Shown: positions 26,825 through 41,942 of the stretch, piece by piece | How the letters are laid out: every line of letters starts with the position of its first letter | Position numbering within the stretch: position 1 is the first letter of the stretch | NCBI RefSeq assembly: GCF_964340395.1 | Contig: NC_135564.1 | Coordinates: 24,084,330 to 24,148,329 of the forward strand | Length of the DNA stretch: 64,000 nt | Direction: 5' to 3' | Source: Glandiceps talaboti | Taxonomy: Eukaryota; Hemichordata; Enteropneusta; Spengelidae | Notes under the pieces: model-generated | What the model was told of the DNA's origin: nothing | What the model saw: the letters and a program-made list of their open reading frames with translations, nothing else | Databases searched by the model: none | Program-made: the position numbers and the translations under genes

Positions 26825-29800
26825 AAATCATAATCTAAGTCCTAAATCTTTAGCTAAGTCCTAAATCATACGTAAGTCCTAAATCATAACCTAAGTCCTA
26901 AAGCATACCTAAGTCTTAAAGCATACCTAAGTCCTAATCATAACCTAAGTCCTAAATCATAACCTAAGTCCTAAATCATAACTAAGTCCTAAATCATAAC
27001 TAAGTCCTAAAACATATCTAAGTCCTAAATCATACGTAAGTCCTAAATCTAGCCTAAGTCCTAAGTAATAACCTAAGTCCTAAATCATGCCTAAGTCCTA
27101 AATCATAACCTAAGTCCTAAAGCATAACCTAAGTGCTAAATCATACTTAAGTCCTAAATCATAATCTAAGTCCTAAAACTTTAGCTAAGTCCTAAATCAT
27201 ACTTAAGTCATAAATCATAACCTAAGTCCTAAATCATAACTAAGTCCTAAATCATAACTAAGTCCTAAAGCATATCTAAGTCCTAAATCATAACTAAGTC
27301 CTAAAGCATACCTAAGTCCTAATCATAACCTAAGTCCTAAATCATAACCTAAGTCCTAAATCATAACTAAGTCCTAAAGCATATCTAAGTCCTAAATCAT
27401 ACGTAAGTCCTAAATCATGCCTAAGTCCTAAGTAATAACCTAAGTCCTAAAGCATACCTAAGTCTTAAAGCATACCTAAGTCCTAAATCATAACCTAAGT
27501 CATAAATCATAACCTAAGTCCTAAATCATAACTAAGTCCTAAATCATAACTAAGTCCTAAAGCATATCTAAGTCCTAAATCATACGTAAGTCCTAAATCA
27601 TGCCTAAGTCCTAAGTAATAACCTAAGTCCTAAATCATACCTAAGTCCTAAATCATAACCTAAGTCCTAAAGCATAACCTAAGTCCTAAATCATAATCTA
27701 AGTCCTAAATCTTTAGCTAAGTCCTAAATCATACGTAAGTCCTAAATCATAACCTAAGTCCTAAATCATAACCTAAGTCCTAAAGCATAACCTAAGTCCA
27801 AAAGCATAACCTAAGTCCTAAAGCATAACCTAAGTCCTAAATCATAATCTAATTCCTAAATCATACCTAAGTCCTAAAGCATACCTAAGTCTTAAAGCAT
27901 ACCTAAGTCCTAATCATAACCTAAGTCCTAAATCATAACCTAAGTCCTAAATCATAACTAAATCCTAAATCATAACTAAGTCCTAAATCATAACTAAGTC
28001 CTAAATCATAACTAAGTCCTAAAGCATATCTAAGTCCTAAATCATACCTAAGTCCTAAAGCATAACCTAAGTCCTAAATCATACCTAAGTCCTAAAGCAT
28101 AACCTAAGTCCTAAATCATAATGTAATTCCTAAATCTTTAGCTAAGTCCTAAATCATAACATAAGTCCTAAATCATACTTAAGTCCTAAATCATAATCTA
28201 AGTCCTAAATCTTTAGCTAAGTCCTAAATCATACGTAAGTCCTAAATCATAACCTAAGTCTTAAAGCATACCTAAGTCCTAATCATAACCTAAGTCCTAA
28301 ATCATAACCTAAGTCCTAAATCATAACTAAGTCGTAAATCATAACTAAGTCCTAAAGCATATCTAAGTCCTAAATCATACGTAAGTCCTAAATCATGCCA
28401 AAGTCCTAAGTAATAACTTAAGTCCTAAATCATACCTAAGTCCTAAAGCATAACCTAAGTCCTAAATCATAACATAAGTCCTAAATCATACTTAAGTCCT
28501 AAATCATAATCTAAGTCCTAAATCTTTAGCTAAGTCTTAAATCATAACCTAAGTCCTAAATCATAACCTAAGTCCTAAAGCATACCTAAGTCTTAAAGCA
28601 TACCTAAGTCCTAATCATAACCTAAGTCCTAAATCATAACCTAAGTCCTAAATCATAACTAAGTCCTAAATCATAACTAAGTCCTAAAGCATATCTAAGT
28701 CCTAAATCATAACCTAAGTCCTAAATCATAACATCAGTCCTAAATCATACTTAAGTCCTAAATCATAATCTAAGTCCTAAATCTTTAGCTAAGTCCTAAA
28801 TCATACGTAAGTCCTAAATCATAACCTAAGTCCTAAAGCATACCTAAGTCTTAAAGCATACCTAAGCCCTAATCATAACCTAAGTCCTAAATCATAACAT
28901 AAGTCCTAAATCATAACTAAGTCCTAAAGCATATCTAAGTCCTAAATCATACGTAAGTCCTAAATCATGCCTAAGTCCTAAGTAATAACCTAAGTCTTAA
29001 ATCATACCTAAGTCCTAAATCATAACCTAAGTCCTAAAGCATAACCTAAGTCCTAAATCATACTTAAGTCCTAAATCATAATCTAAGTCCTAAATCTTTA
29101 GCTAAGTCCTAAATCATACGTAAGTCCTAAATCATAACCTAAGTCCTAAATCATAACCTAAGTCCTAAAGTATAACCTAAGTCCTAAAGCATAACCTAAG
29201 TCCTAAAGCATAACCTAAGTCCTAAAGCATAACCTAAGTCATAAAGCATAACCTAAGTCCTAAATCATAATCTAATTCCTAAATCATACCTAAGTCCTAA
29301 AGTATATCTAAGTCCTAAAGCATACCTAAGTCCTAAATCATACCTAAGTCCTAAAGCATAACCTAAGTCCTAAATCATAACCTAAGTCCTAAATCATAAC
29401 CTAAGTCCTAAAGTATAACCTAAGTCCTAAAGCATAACCTAAGTCCTAAAGCATAACCTAAGTCCTAAAGCATACCTAAGTCTTAAAGCATACCTAAGTC
29501 CTAAAGCATACCTAAGTCTTAAAGCATACCTAAGTCCTAATCATAACCTAAGTCCTAAATCATAACCTAAGTCCTAAATCATAACTAAGAACTAAATCAT
29601 AACTATGTCCTAAAGCATATCTAAGTCCTAAATCATACGTAAGTCCTAAATCATGCCTAAGTCCTAAGTAATAACCTAAGTCCTAAATCATACCTAAGTC
29701 CTAAAGCATAACCTAAGTCCTAAATCATAACCTAAGTCCTAAATCATAACATAAGTCCTAAATCATACTTAAGTCCTAAATCATAATCTAAGTCCTAAAT

Positions 29801-32800
29801 CTTTAGCTAAGTCCTAAATCATACGTAAGTCCTAAATCATAACCTAAGTCCTAAAGCATACCTAAGTCTTAAAGCATACCTAAGTCCTAATCATAACCTA
29901 AGTCCTAAATCATAACCTAAGTCCTAAATCATAACTAAGTCCTAAACCATATCTAAGTCCTAAATCATACGTAAGTCCTAAATCATGCCTAAGTCCTAAG
30001 TAATAACCTAAGTCCTAAATCATACCTAAGTCCTAAAGCATAACCTAAGTCCTAAATCATAACCTAAGTCATAAAGCATAACCTAAGTCCTAAATCATAA
30101 CTTAAGTCCTAAATCATAACATAAGTCCTAAATCATAATCTAATTCCTAAATCTTTAGCTAAGTCCTAAATCATACCTAAGTCCTAAATCATAACCTAAG
30201 TCCTAAAGCATAACCTAAGTCCTAAATCATACTTAAGTCCTAAATCATACGTAAGTCCTAAATCATAACCTAAGTCCTAAATCATAACCTAAGTCCTAAA
30301 GTATAACCTAAGTCCTAAAGAATAACCTAAGTCGTAAAGCATAACCTAAGTCCTAAAGCATAACCTAAGTCCTAAATCATAACATAAGTCCTAAATCATA
30401 CTTAAGTCCTAAATCATAATCTAAGTCCTAAATCTTTAGCTAAGTCCTAAATCATACGTAAGTCCTAAATCATAACCTAAGTCCTAAAGCATACCTAAGT
30501 CTTAAAGCATACCTAAGTCCTAATCATAACCTAAGTCCTAAATCATAACCTAAGTCCTAAATCATAACCTAAGTCCTAAAGTATAACCTAAGTCCTAAAT
30601 CATACCTAAGTCCTAAAGCATAACCTAAGTCCTAAATCATAACATAAGTCCTAAATCATACTTAAGTCCTAAATCATAATCTAAGTCCTAAATCTTTAGC
30701 TAAGTCTTAAATCATATTTAAGTCCTAAATCATAACCTAAGTCCTAAAGCATACCTAAGTCTTAAAGCATACCTAAGTCCTAATCATAACCTAAGTCCTA
30801 AATCATAACCTAAGTCCTAAATCATAACTAAGTCCTAAAGCATAACCTAAGTCCTAAATCATAACCTAAGTCCTAAAGTATAACCTAAGTCCTAAAGCAT
30901 AACCTAAGTCCTAAAGCATAACCTAAGTCCTAAAGCATAACCTAAGTCCTAAATCATAACCTAAGTCCTAAATCATACTTAAGTCCTAAATCATAATCTA
31001 AGTCCTAAATCTTTAGCTAAGTCCTAAATCATACGTAAGTCCTAAATCATAACCTAAGTCCTAAAGCATACCTAAGTCTTAAAGCATACCTAAGTCCTAA
31101 TCATAACCTAAGTCCTAAATCATAACCTAAGTCCTAAATCATAACTAAGTCCTAAATCATAACTAAGTCCTAAAACATATCTAAGTCCTAAATCATACGT
31201 AAGTCCTAAATCTAGCCTAAGTCCTAAGTAATAACCTAAGTCCTAAATCATGCCTAAGTCCTAAATCATAACCTAAGTCCTAAAGCATAACCTAAGTGCT
31301 AAATCATACTTAAGTCCTAAATCATAATCTAAGTCCTAAAACTTTAGCTAAGTCCTAAATCATACTTAAGTCATAAATCATAACCTAAGTCCTAAATCAT
31401 AACTAATTCCTAAATCATAACTAAGTCCTAAAGCATATCTAAGTCCTAAATCATAACTAAGTCCTAAAGCATACCTAAGTCCTAATCATAACCTAAGTCC
31501 TAAATCATAACCTAAGTCCTAAATCATAACTAAGTCCTAAAGCATATCTAAGTCCTAAATCATACGTAAGTCCTAAATCATGCCTAAGTCCTAAGTAATA
31601 ACCTAAGTCCTAAAGCATACCTAAGTCTTAAAGCATACCTAAGTCCTAAATCATAACCTAAGTCATAAATCATAACCTAAGTCCTAAATCATAACTAAGT
31701 CCTAAATCATAACTAAGTCCTAAAGCATATCTAAGTCCTAAATCATACGTAAGTCCTAAATCATGCCTAAGTCCTAAGTAATAACCTAAGTCCTAAATCA
31801 TACCTAAGTCCTAAATCATAACCTAAGTCCTAAAGCATAACCTAAGTCCTAAATCATACTTAAGTCCTAAATCATAATCTAAGTCCTAAATCTTTAGCTA
31901 AGTCCTAAATCATACGTAAGTCCTAAATCATAACCTAAGTCCTAAATCATAACCTAAGTCCTAAAGCATAACCTAAGTCCAAAAGCATAACCTAAGTCCT
32001 AAAGCATAACCTAAGTCCTAAATCATAATCTAATTCCTAAATCATACCTAAGTCCTAAAGCATACCTAAGTCTTAAAGCATACCTAAGTCCTAATCATAA
32101 CCTAAGTCCTAAATCATAACCTAAGTCCTAAATCATAACTAAATCCTAAATCATAACTAAGTCCTAAAGCATATCTAAGTCCTAAATCATACGTAAGTCC
32201 TAAATCATGCCTAAGTCCTAAGTAATAACCTAAGTCATAAATCATACCTAAGTCTTAAAGCATACCTAAGTCCTAATCATAACCTAAGTCCTAAAGCATA
32301 ACCTAAGTCCTAAATCATAACCTAAGTCCTAAATCATAACATCAGTCCTAAATCATACTTAAGTCCTAAATCATAATCTAAGTCCTAAATCTTTAGCTAA
32401 GTCCTAAATCATACGTAAGTCCTAAATCATAACCTAAGTCCTAAAGCATACCTAAGTCTTAAAGCATACCTAAGTCCTAATCATAACCTAAGTCCTAAAT
32501 CATAACCTAAGTCCTAAATCATAACTAAGTCCTAAAGCATATCTAAGTCCTAAATCATACGTAAGTCCTAAATCATGCCTAAGTCCTAAGTAATAACCTA
32601 AGTCTTAAATCATACCTAAGTCCTAAATCATAACCTAAGTCCTAAAGCATAACCTAAGTCCTAAATCATACTTAAGTCCTAAATCATAATCTAAGTCCTA
32701 AATCTTTAGCTAAGTCCTAAATCATACGTAAGTCCTAAATCATAACCTAAGTCCTAAATCATAACCTAAGTCCTAAAGTATAACCTAAGTCCTAAAGCAT

Positions 32801-35800
32801 AACCTAAGTCCTAAAGCATAACCTAAGTCCTAAAGCATAACCTAAGTCATAAAGCATAACCTAAGTCCTAAATCATAATCTAATTCCTAAATCATACCTA
32901 AGTCCTAAAGTATATCTAAGTCCTAAAGCATACCTAAGTCCTAAATCATACCTAAGTCCTAAAGCATACCTAAGGCTTAAAGCATACCTAAGTCCTAAAT
33001 CATAACCTAAGTCCTAAATCATAACTAAGTCCTAAATCATAACTAAGTCCTAAAGCATATCTAAGTCCTAAATCATGCCTAAGTCCTAAGTAATAACCTA
33101 AGTCCTAAATCATACCTAAGTCCTAAAGCATAACCTAAGTCCTAAATCATAATATAAGTCCTAAATCATACTTAAGTCCTAAATCATAATATAAGTCCTA
33201 AATCTTTAGCTAAGTCTTAAATCATACGTAAGTCCTAAATCATAACCTAAGTCCTAAAGCATACCTAAGTCTTAAAGCATACCTAAGTCCTAATCATAAC
33301 CTAAGTCCTAAATCATAACCTAAGTCCTAAATCATAACTAAGTCCTAAATCATAACTAAGTCCTAAAGCATATCTAAGTCCTAAATCATACCTAAGTCCT
33401 AAAGCATAACCTAAGTCCTAAATCATACCTAAGTCCTAAAGCATAACATAAGTCCTAAATCATAATGTAATTCCTAAATCTTTAGCTAAGTCCTAAATCA
33501 TAACCTAAGTCCTAAATCATACTTAAGTCCTAAATCATAATCTAAGTCCTAAATCTTTAGCTAAGTCCTAAATCATACGTAAGTCCTAAATCATAACCTA
33601 AGTCTTAAAGCATACCTAAGTCCTAATCATAACCTAAGTCCTAAATCATAACCTAAGTCCTAAATCATAACTAAGTCGTAAATCATAACTAAGTCCTAAA
33701 GCATATCTAAGTCCTAAATCATACGTAAGTCCTAAATCATGCCTAAGTCCTAAGTAATAACTTAAGTCCTAAATCATACCTAAGTCCTAAAGCATAACCT
33801 AAGTCCTAAATCATAACATAAGTCCTAAATCATACTTAAGTCCTAAATCATAATCTAAGTCCTAAATCTTTAGCTAAGTCTTAAATCATAACCTAAGTCC
33901 TAAATCATAACCTAAGTCCTAAAGCATACCTAAGTCTTAAAGCATACCTAAGTCCTAATCATAACCTAAGTCCTAAATCATAACCTAAGTCCTACATCAT
34001 AACTAAGTCCTAAATCATAACTAAGTCCTAAAGCATATCTAAGTCCTAAATCATAACCTAAGTCCTAAATCATAACATCAGTCCTAAATCATACTTAAGT
34101 CCTAAATCATAATCTAAGTCCTAAATCTTTAGCTAAGTCCTAAATCATACGTAAGTCCTAAATCATAACCTAAGTCCTAAAGCATACCTAAGTCTTAAAG
34201 CATACCTAAGCCCTAATCATAACCTAAGTCCTAAATCATAACATAAGTCCTAAATCATAACTAAGTCCTAAAGCATATCTAAGTCCTAAATCATACGTAA
34301 GTCCTAAATCATGCCTAAGTCCTAAGTAATAACCTAAGTCTTAAATCATACCTAAGTCCTAAATCATAACCTAAGTCCTAAAGCATAACCTAAGTCCTAA
34401 ATCATACTTAAGTCCTAAATCATAATCTAAGTCCTAAATCTTTAGCTAAGTCCTAAATCATACGTAAGTCCTAAATCATAACCTAAGTCCTAAATCATAA
34501 CCTAAGTCCTAAAGTATAACCTAAGTCCTAAAGCATAACCTAAGTCCTAAAGCATAACCTAAGTCCTAAAGCATAACCTAAGTCATAAAGCATAACCTAA
34601 GTCCTAAATCATAATCTAATTCCTAAATCATACCTAAGTCCTAAAGTATATCTAAGTCCTAAAGCATACCTAAGTCCTAAATCATACCTAAGTCCTAAAG
34701 CATACCTAAGTCTTAAAGCATACCTAAGTCCTAAATCATAACCTAAGTCCTAAATCATAACTAAGTCCTAAATCATAACTAAGTCCTAAAGCATATCTAA
34801 GTCCTAAATCATACGTAAGTCCTAAATCATGCCTAAGTCCTAAGTAATAACCTAAGTCCTAAATCATACCTAAGTCCTAAAGCATAACCTAAGTCCTAAA
34901 TCATAACATAAGTCCTAAATCATACTTAAGTCCTAAATCATAATCTAAGTCCTAAATCTTTAGCTAAGTCTTAAATCATACGTAAGTCCTAAATCATAAC
35001 CTAAGTCCTAAAGCATACCTAAGTCTTAAAGCATACCTAAGTCCTAATCATAACCTAAGTCCTAAATCATAACCTAAGTCCTAAATCATAACTAAGTCCT
35101 AAATCATAACTAAGTCCTAAAGCATATCTAAGTCCTAAATCATACCTAAGTCCTAAAGCATAACCTAAGTCCTAAATCATAACCTAAGTCCTAAATCATA
35201 ACATAAGTCCTAAATCATAATGTAATTCCTAAATCTTTAGCTAAGTCCTAAATCATAACATAAGTCCTAAATCATACTTAAGTCCTAAATCATAATCTAA
35301 GTCCTAAATCTTTAGCTAAGTCCTAAATCATACGTAAGTCCTAAATCATAACCTAAGTCTTAAAGCATACCTAAGTCCTAATCATAACCTAAGTCCTAAA
35401 TCATAACCTAAGTCCTAAATCATAACTAAGTCGTAAATCATAACTAAGTCCTAAAGCATATCTAAGTCCTAAATCATACGTAAGTCCTAAATCATGCCTA
35501 AGTCCTAAGTAATAACCTAAGTCCTAAATCATACCTAAGTCCTAAAGCATAACCTAAGTCCTAAATCATAACATAAGTCCTAAATCATACTTAAGTCCTA
35601 AATCATAATCTAAGTCCTAAATATTTAGCTAAGTCTTAAATCATAACCTAAGTCCTAAATCATAACCTAAGTCCTAAAGCATACCTAAGTCTTAAAGCAT
35701 GCTTAAGTCCTAATCATAACCTAAGTCCTAAATCATAACCTAAGTCCTAAATCATAACTAAGTCCTAAAGCATATCTAAGTCCTAAATCATAACTAAGTC

Positions 35801-38800
35801 CTAAAGCATATCTAAGTCCTAAATCATACCTAAGTCCTAAAGCATAACCTAAGTCCTCAATCATAACCTAAGTCCTAAATCATAACATAAGTCCTAAATC
35901 ATTATGTAATTCCTAAATCTTTAGCTAAGTCCTAAATCATACCTAAGTCCTAAATCATACCTAAGTCCTAAAGCATAACCTAAGTCCTAAATCATAACCT
36001 AAGTCCTAAATCATAACCTAAGTCCTAAAGCATAACCTAAGTCCTAAAGCATAACCTAAGTCCTAAAGCATACCTAAGTCTTAAAGCATACCTAAGTCCT
36101 AATCATAACCTAAGTCCTAAATCATAACCTAAGTCCTAAATCATAACTAAGTCCTAAATCATAACTAAGTCCTAAAGCATATCTAAGTCCTAAATCATAA
36201 CCTAAGTCCTAAATCATAACATAAGTCCTAAATCATAATCTAATTCCTAAATCATACCTAAGTCCTAAAGCATACCTAAGTCTTAAAGCATACCTAAGTC
36301 CTAATCATAACCTAAGTCCTAAAGCATAACCTAATTCCTAAAGCATAACCTAAGTCATAAAGCATAACCTAAGTCCTAAATCATAATCTAATTCCTAAAT
36401 CATACCTAAGTCCTAAAGTATATCTAAGTCCTAAAGCATACCTAAGTCCTAAATCATACCTAAGTCCTAAAGCATACCTAAGTCTTAAAGCATACCTAAG
36501 TCCTAAATCATAACCTAAGTCCTAAATCATAACTAAGTCCTAAATCATAACTAAGTCCTAAAGCATATCTAAGTCCTAAATCATACGTAAGTCCTAAATC
36601 ATGCCTAAGTCCTAAGTAATAACCTAAGTCCTAAATCATACCTAAGTCCTAAAGCATAACCTAAGTCCTAAATCATAACATAAGTCCTAAATCATACTTA
36701 AGTCCTAAATCATAATCTAAGTCCTAAATCTTTAGCTAAGTCTTAAATCATACGTAAGTCCTAAATCATAACCTAAGTCCTAAAGCATACCTAAGTCTTA
36801 AAGCATACCTAAGTCCTAATCATAACCTAAGTCCTAAATCATAACCTAAGTCCTAAATCATAACTAAGTCCTAAATCATAACTAAGTCCTAAAGCATATC
36901 TAAGTCCTAAATCATAACCTAAGTCCTAAAGCATAACCTAAGTCCTAAATCATAACCTAAGTCCTAAATCATAACATAAGTCCTAAATCATAATGTAATT
37001 CCTAAATCTTTAGCTAAGTCCTAAATCATAACATAAGTCCTAAATCATACCTAAGTCCTAAAGCATAACCTAAGTCCTAAATCATAACCTAAGTCCTAAA
37101 TCATAACATAAGTCCTAAATCATAATGTAATTCCTAAATCTTTAGCTAAGTCCTAAATCATAACATAAGTCCTAAATCATACTTAAGTCCTAAATCATAA
37201 TCTAAGTCCTAAATCTTTAGCTAAGTCCTAAATCATACGTAAGTCCTAAATCATAACCTAAGTCTTAAAGCATACCTAAGTCCTAATCATAACCTAAGTC
37301 CTAAATCATACCTAAGTCCTAAAGCATAACCTAAGTCCTAAATCATAACATAAGTCCTAAATCATACTTAAGTCCTAAATCATAATCTAAGTCCTAAATA
37401 TTTAGCTAAGTCTTAAATCATAACCTAAGTCCTAAATCATAACCTAAGTCCTAAAGCATACCTAAGTCTTAAAGCATACTTAAGTCCTAATCATAACCTA
37501 AGTCCTAAATCATAACCTAAGTCCTAAATCATAACTAAGTCCTAAATCATAACTAAGTCCTAAAGCATATCTAAGTCCTAAATCATACCTAAGTCCTAAA
37601 GCATAACCTAAGTCCTCAATCATAACCTAAGTCCTAAATCATAACATAAGTCCTAAATCATAATGTAATTCCTAAATCTTTAGCTAAGTCCTAAATCATA
37701 CCTAAGTCCTAAATCATACCTAAGTCCTAAAGCATAACCTAAGTCCTAAATCATAACCTAAGTCCTAAATCATAACCTAAGTCCTAAAGCATAACCTAAG
37801 TCCTAAAGCATAACCTAAGTCCTAAAGCATAACCTAAGTCCTAAAGCATACCTAAGTCTTAAAGCATACCTAAGTCCTAATCATAACCTAAGTCCTAAAT
37901 CATAACCTAAGTCCTAAATCATAACTAAGTCCTAAATCATAACTAAGTCCTAAAGCATATCTAAGTCCTAAATCATAACCTAAGTCCTAAATCATAACAT
38001 AAGTCCTAAATCATAATCTAATTCCTAAATCATACCTAAGTCCTAAAGCATACCTAAGTCTTAAAGCATACCTAAGTCCTAATCATAACCTAAGTCCTAA
38101 ATCATAACCTAAGTCCTAAATCATAACCTAAGTCCTAAAGCATAACCTAAGTCCTAAATCATACTTAAGTCCTAAATCATAACCTAAGTCCTAAATCATA
38201 CTTAAGTCCTAAATCATAATCTAAGTCCTAAATCTTTAGCTAAGTCCTAAATCATACGTAAGTCCTAAATCATAACCTAAGTCCTAAATCATAACCTAAG
38301 TCCTAAAGTATAACCTAAGTCCTAAAGCATAACCTAAGTCCTAAAGCATAACCTAAGTCCTAAAGCATAACCTAAGTCCTAAATCATAATCTAATTCCTA
38401 AATCATACCTAAGTCCTAAAGCATATCTAAGTCCTAAATCATACGTAAGTCCTAAATCATGCCTAAGACCTAAGTAATAACCTAAGTCCTAAATCATACC
38501 TAAGTCCTAAAGCATAACCTAAGTCCTAAATCATAACATAAGTCCTAAATCATAATCTAATTCCTAAAATTTTAGCTAAGTCCTAAATCATACCTAAGTC
38601 CTAAATCATAACCTAAGTCCTAAAGCATAACCTAAGTCCTAAATCATACTTAAGTCCTAAATCATAATCTAAGTCCTAAATCTTTAGCTAAGTCCTAAAT
38701 CATACGTAAGTCCTAAATCATAACCTAAGTCCTAAAGCATAACCTAAGTCTTAAAGCATACCTAAGTCCTAATCATAACCTAAGTCCTAAATCATAACCT

Positions 38801-41800
38801 AAGTCCTAAATCATAACTAAGTCCTAAATCATAACTAAGTCCTAAAGCATATCTAAGTCCTAAATCATACGTAAGTCCTAAATCTAGCCTAAGTCCTAAG
38901 TAATAACCTAAGTCCTAAATCATGCCTAAGTCCTAAATCATAACCTAAGTCCTAAAGCATAACCTAAGTGCTAAATCATACTTAAGTCCTAAATCATAAT
39001 CTAAGTCCTAAAACTTTAGCTAAGTCCTAAATCATACGTAAGTCCTAAATCATAACCTAAGTCCTAAATCATAACCTAAGTCCTAAAGTATAACCTAAGT
39101 CCTAAATCATACCTAAGTCCTAAAGCATAACCTAAGTCCTAAATCATAACATAAGTCCTAAATCATACTTAAGTCCTAAATCATAATCTAAGTCCTAAAT
39201 CTTTAGCTAAGTCTTAAATCATATGTAAGTCCTAAATCATAACCTAAGTCCTAAATCATACGTAAGTCCTAAATCATAACCTAAGTCCTAAATCATAACC
39301 TAAGTCCTAAAGCATAACCTAAGTCCTAAAGCATAACCTAAGTCCTAAATCATAATCTAATTCCTAAATCATACCTAAGTCCTAAAGCATATCTAAGTCC
39401 TAAATCATACGTAAGTCCTAAATCATGCCTAAGACCTAAGTAATAACCTAAGTCCTAAATCATACCTAAGTCCTAAAGCATAACCTAAGTCCTAAATCAT
39501 AACATAAGTCCTAAATCATAATCTAATTCCTAAAATTTTAGCTAAGTCCTAAATCATACCTAAGTCCTAAATCATAACCTAAGTCCTAAAGCATAACCTA
39601 AGTCCTAAATCATACTTAAGTCCTAAATCATAATCTAAGTCCTAAATCTTTAGCTAAGTCCTAAATCATACGTAAGTCCTAAATCATAACCTAAGTCCTA
39701 AAGCATAACCTAAGTCTTAAAGCATACCTAAGTCCTAATCATAACCTAAGTCCTAAATCATAACCTAAGTCCTAAATCATAACTAAGTCCTAAATCATAA
39801 CTAAGTCCTAAAGCATATCTAAGTCCTAAATCATACGTAAGTCCTAAATCTAGCCTAAGTCCTAAGTAATAACCTAAGTCCTAAATCATGCCTAAGTCCT
39901 AAATCATAACCTAAGTCCTAAAGCATAACCTAAGTGCTAAATCATACTTAAGTCCTAAATCATAATCTAAGTCCTAAAACTTTAGCTAAGTCCTAAATCA
40001 TACGTAAGTCCTAAATCATAACCTAAGTCCTAAATCATAACCTAAGTCCTAAAGTATAACCTAAGTCCTAAATCATACCTAAGTCCTAAAGCATAACCTA
40101 AGTCCTAAATCATAACATAAGTCCTAAATCATACTTAAGTCCTAAATCATAATCTAAGTCCTAAATCTTTAGCTAAGTCTTAAATCATATGTAAGTCCTA
40201 AATCATAACCTAAGTCCTAAAGCATACCTAAGTCTTAAAGCATACCTAAGTCCTAATCATAACCTAAGTCCTAAATCATAACCTAAGTCCTAAATCATAA
40301 CTAAGTCCTAAAGCATAACCTAAGTCCTAAATCATAACCTAAGTCCTAAAGTATAACCTAAGTCCTAAAGCATAACCTAAGTCCTAAAGCATAACCTAAG
40401 TCCTAAAGCATACCTAAGTCTTAAAGCATACCTAAGTCCTAAAGCATACCTAAGTCTTAAAGCATACCTAAGTCCTAATCATAACCTAAGTCCTAAATCA
40501 TAACCTAAGTCCTAAATCATAAATAAGAACTAAATCATAACTATGTCCTAAAGCATATCTAAGTCTTAAATCATACGTAAGTCCTAAATCATGCCTAAGT
40601 CCTAAGTAATAACCTAAGTCCTAAATCATACCTAAGTCCTAAAGCATAACCTAAGTCTTAAAGCATACCTAAGTCCTAATCATAACCTAAGTCCTAAAGC
40701 ATAACCTAAGTCCTAAATCATACTTAAGTCCTAAATCATAATCTAAGTCCTAAATCTTTAGCTAAGTCCTAAATCATACGTAAGTCCTAAATCATAACCT
40801 AAGTCCTAAAGCATACCTAAGTCTTAAAGCATACCTAAGTCCTAATCATAACCTAAGTCCTAAATCATAACCTAAGTCCTAAATCATAACTAAGTCCTAA
40901 ACCATATCTAAGTCCTAAATCATACGTAAGTCCTAAATCATGCCTAAGTCCTAAGTAATAACCTAAGTCCTAAATCATACCTAAGTCCTAAAGCATAACC
41001 TAAGTCCTAAATCATAACCTAAGTCATAAAGCATAACCTAAGTCCTAAATCATAACTTAAGTCCTAAATCATAACATAAGTCCTAAATCATAATCTAATT
41101 CCTAAATCTTTAGCTAAGTCCTAAATCATACCTAAGTCCTAAATCATAACCTAAGTCCTAAAGCATAACCTAAGTCCTAAATCATACTTAAGTCCTAAAT
41201 CATACGTAAGTCCTAAATCATAACCTAAGTCCTAAATCATAACCTAAGTCCTAAAGTATAACCTAAGTCCTAAAGAATAACCTAAGTCCTAAAGCATAAC
41301 CTAAGTCCTAAAGCATAACCTAAGTCCTAAATCATAACATAAGTCCTAAATCATACTTAAGTCCTAAATCATAATCTAAGTCCTAAATCTTTAGCTAAGT
41401 CCTAAATCATACGTAAGTCCTAAATCATAACCTAAGTCCTAAAGCATACCTAAGTCTTAAAGCATACCTAAGTCCTAATCATAACCTAAGTCCTAAATCA
41501 TAACCTAAGTCCTAAATCATAACCTAAGTCCTAAAGTATAACCTAAGTCCTAAATCATACCTAAGTCCTAAAGCATAACCTAAGTCCTAAATCATAACAT
41601 AAGTCCTAAATCATACTTAAGTCCTAAATCATAATCTAAGTCCTAAATCTTTAGCTAAGTCTTAAATCATATGTAAGTCCTAAATCATAACCTAAGTCCT
41701 AAAGCATACCTAAGTCTTAAAGCATACCTAAGTCCTAATCATAACCTAAGTCCTAAATCATAACCTAAGTCCTAAATCATAACTAAGTCCTAAAGCATAA

Positions 41801-41942
41801 CCTAAGTCCTAAATCATAACCTAAGTCCTAAAGTATAACCTAAGTCCTAAAGCATAACCTAAGTCCTAAAGCATAACCTAAGTCCTAAAGCATAACCTAA
41901 GTCCTAAATCATAACCTAAGTCCTAAATCATACTTAAGTCCT
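26825..41942 (+). repeat. Higher-order unit copy B (15,118 bp)
   Basis: Copy B begins with the same run of variant monomers as base 1: AAATCATAATCTAAG, then the CTTTAGCTAAG form, then the TACGTA form. It runs to 41,942, where the pattern restarts. AAGTGCT markers at 27,131 and 42,249 (next copy) fix the period at 15,118 bp. It carries one internal tandem duplication (net 966 bp, about 38,252-40,220). It has one extra A near 36,915, where A and C read CATACCTAAG and B reads CATAACCTAAG. Subtracting both gives 14,151 bp. Private point variants include CATGCCAAAG at about 28,400, CTAATTCC at about 36,335 and AAATAAGAAC at about 40,523. B is the closest copy to the inferred base unit and the best template for aligning the others. 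Confidence 0.9.
38252..40220 (+). repeat. About 1 kb tandem duplication in copy B
   Basis: The block from about 38,252 is repeated from about 39,255. The ATCATACGTA string recurs at a shift of about 1,004, then two monomers (38 bp) containing the AAAGTATAACC form are missing from the second copy. After that the shift is 966: TTCCTAAAAT 38,561/39,527 and AAGTGCT 38,966/39,932. Copies A and C carry the segment in single form at this point, although C has a different, larger duplication of the same neighbourhood. Sequence after 40,220 returns to the base order. Confidence 0.82.
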
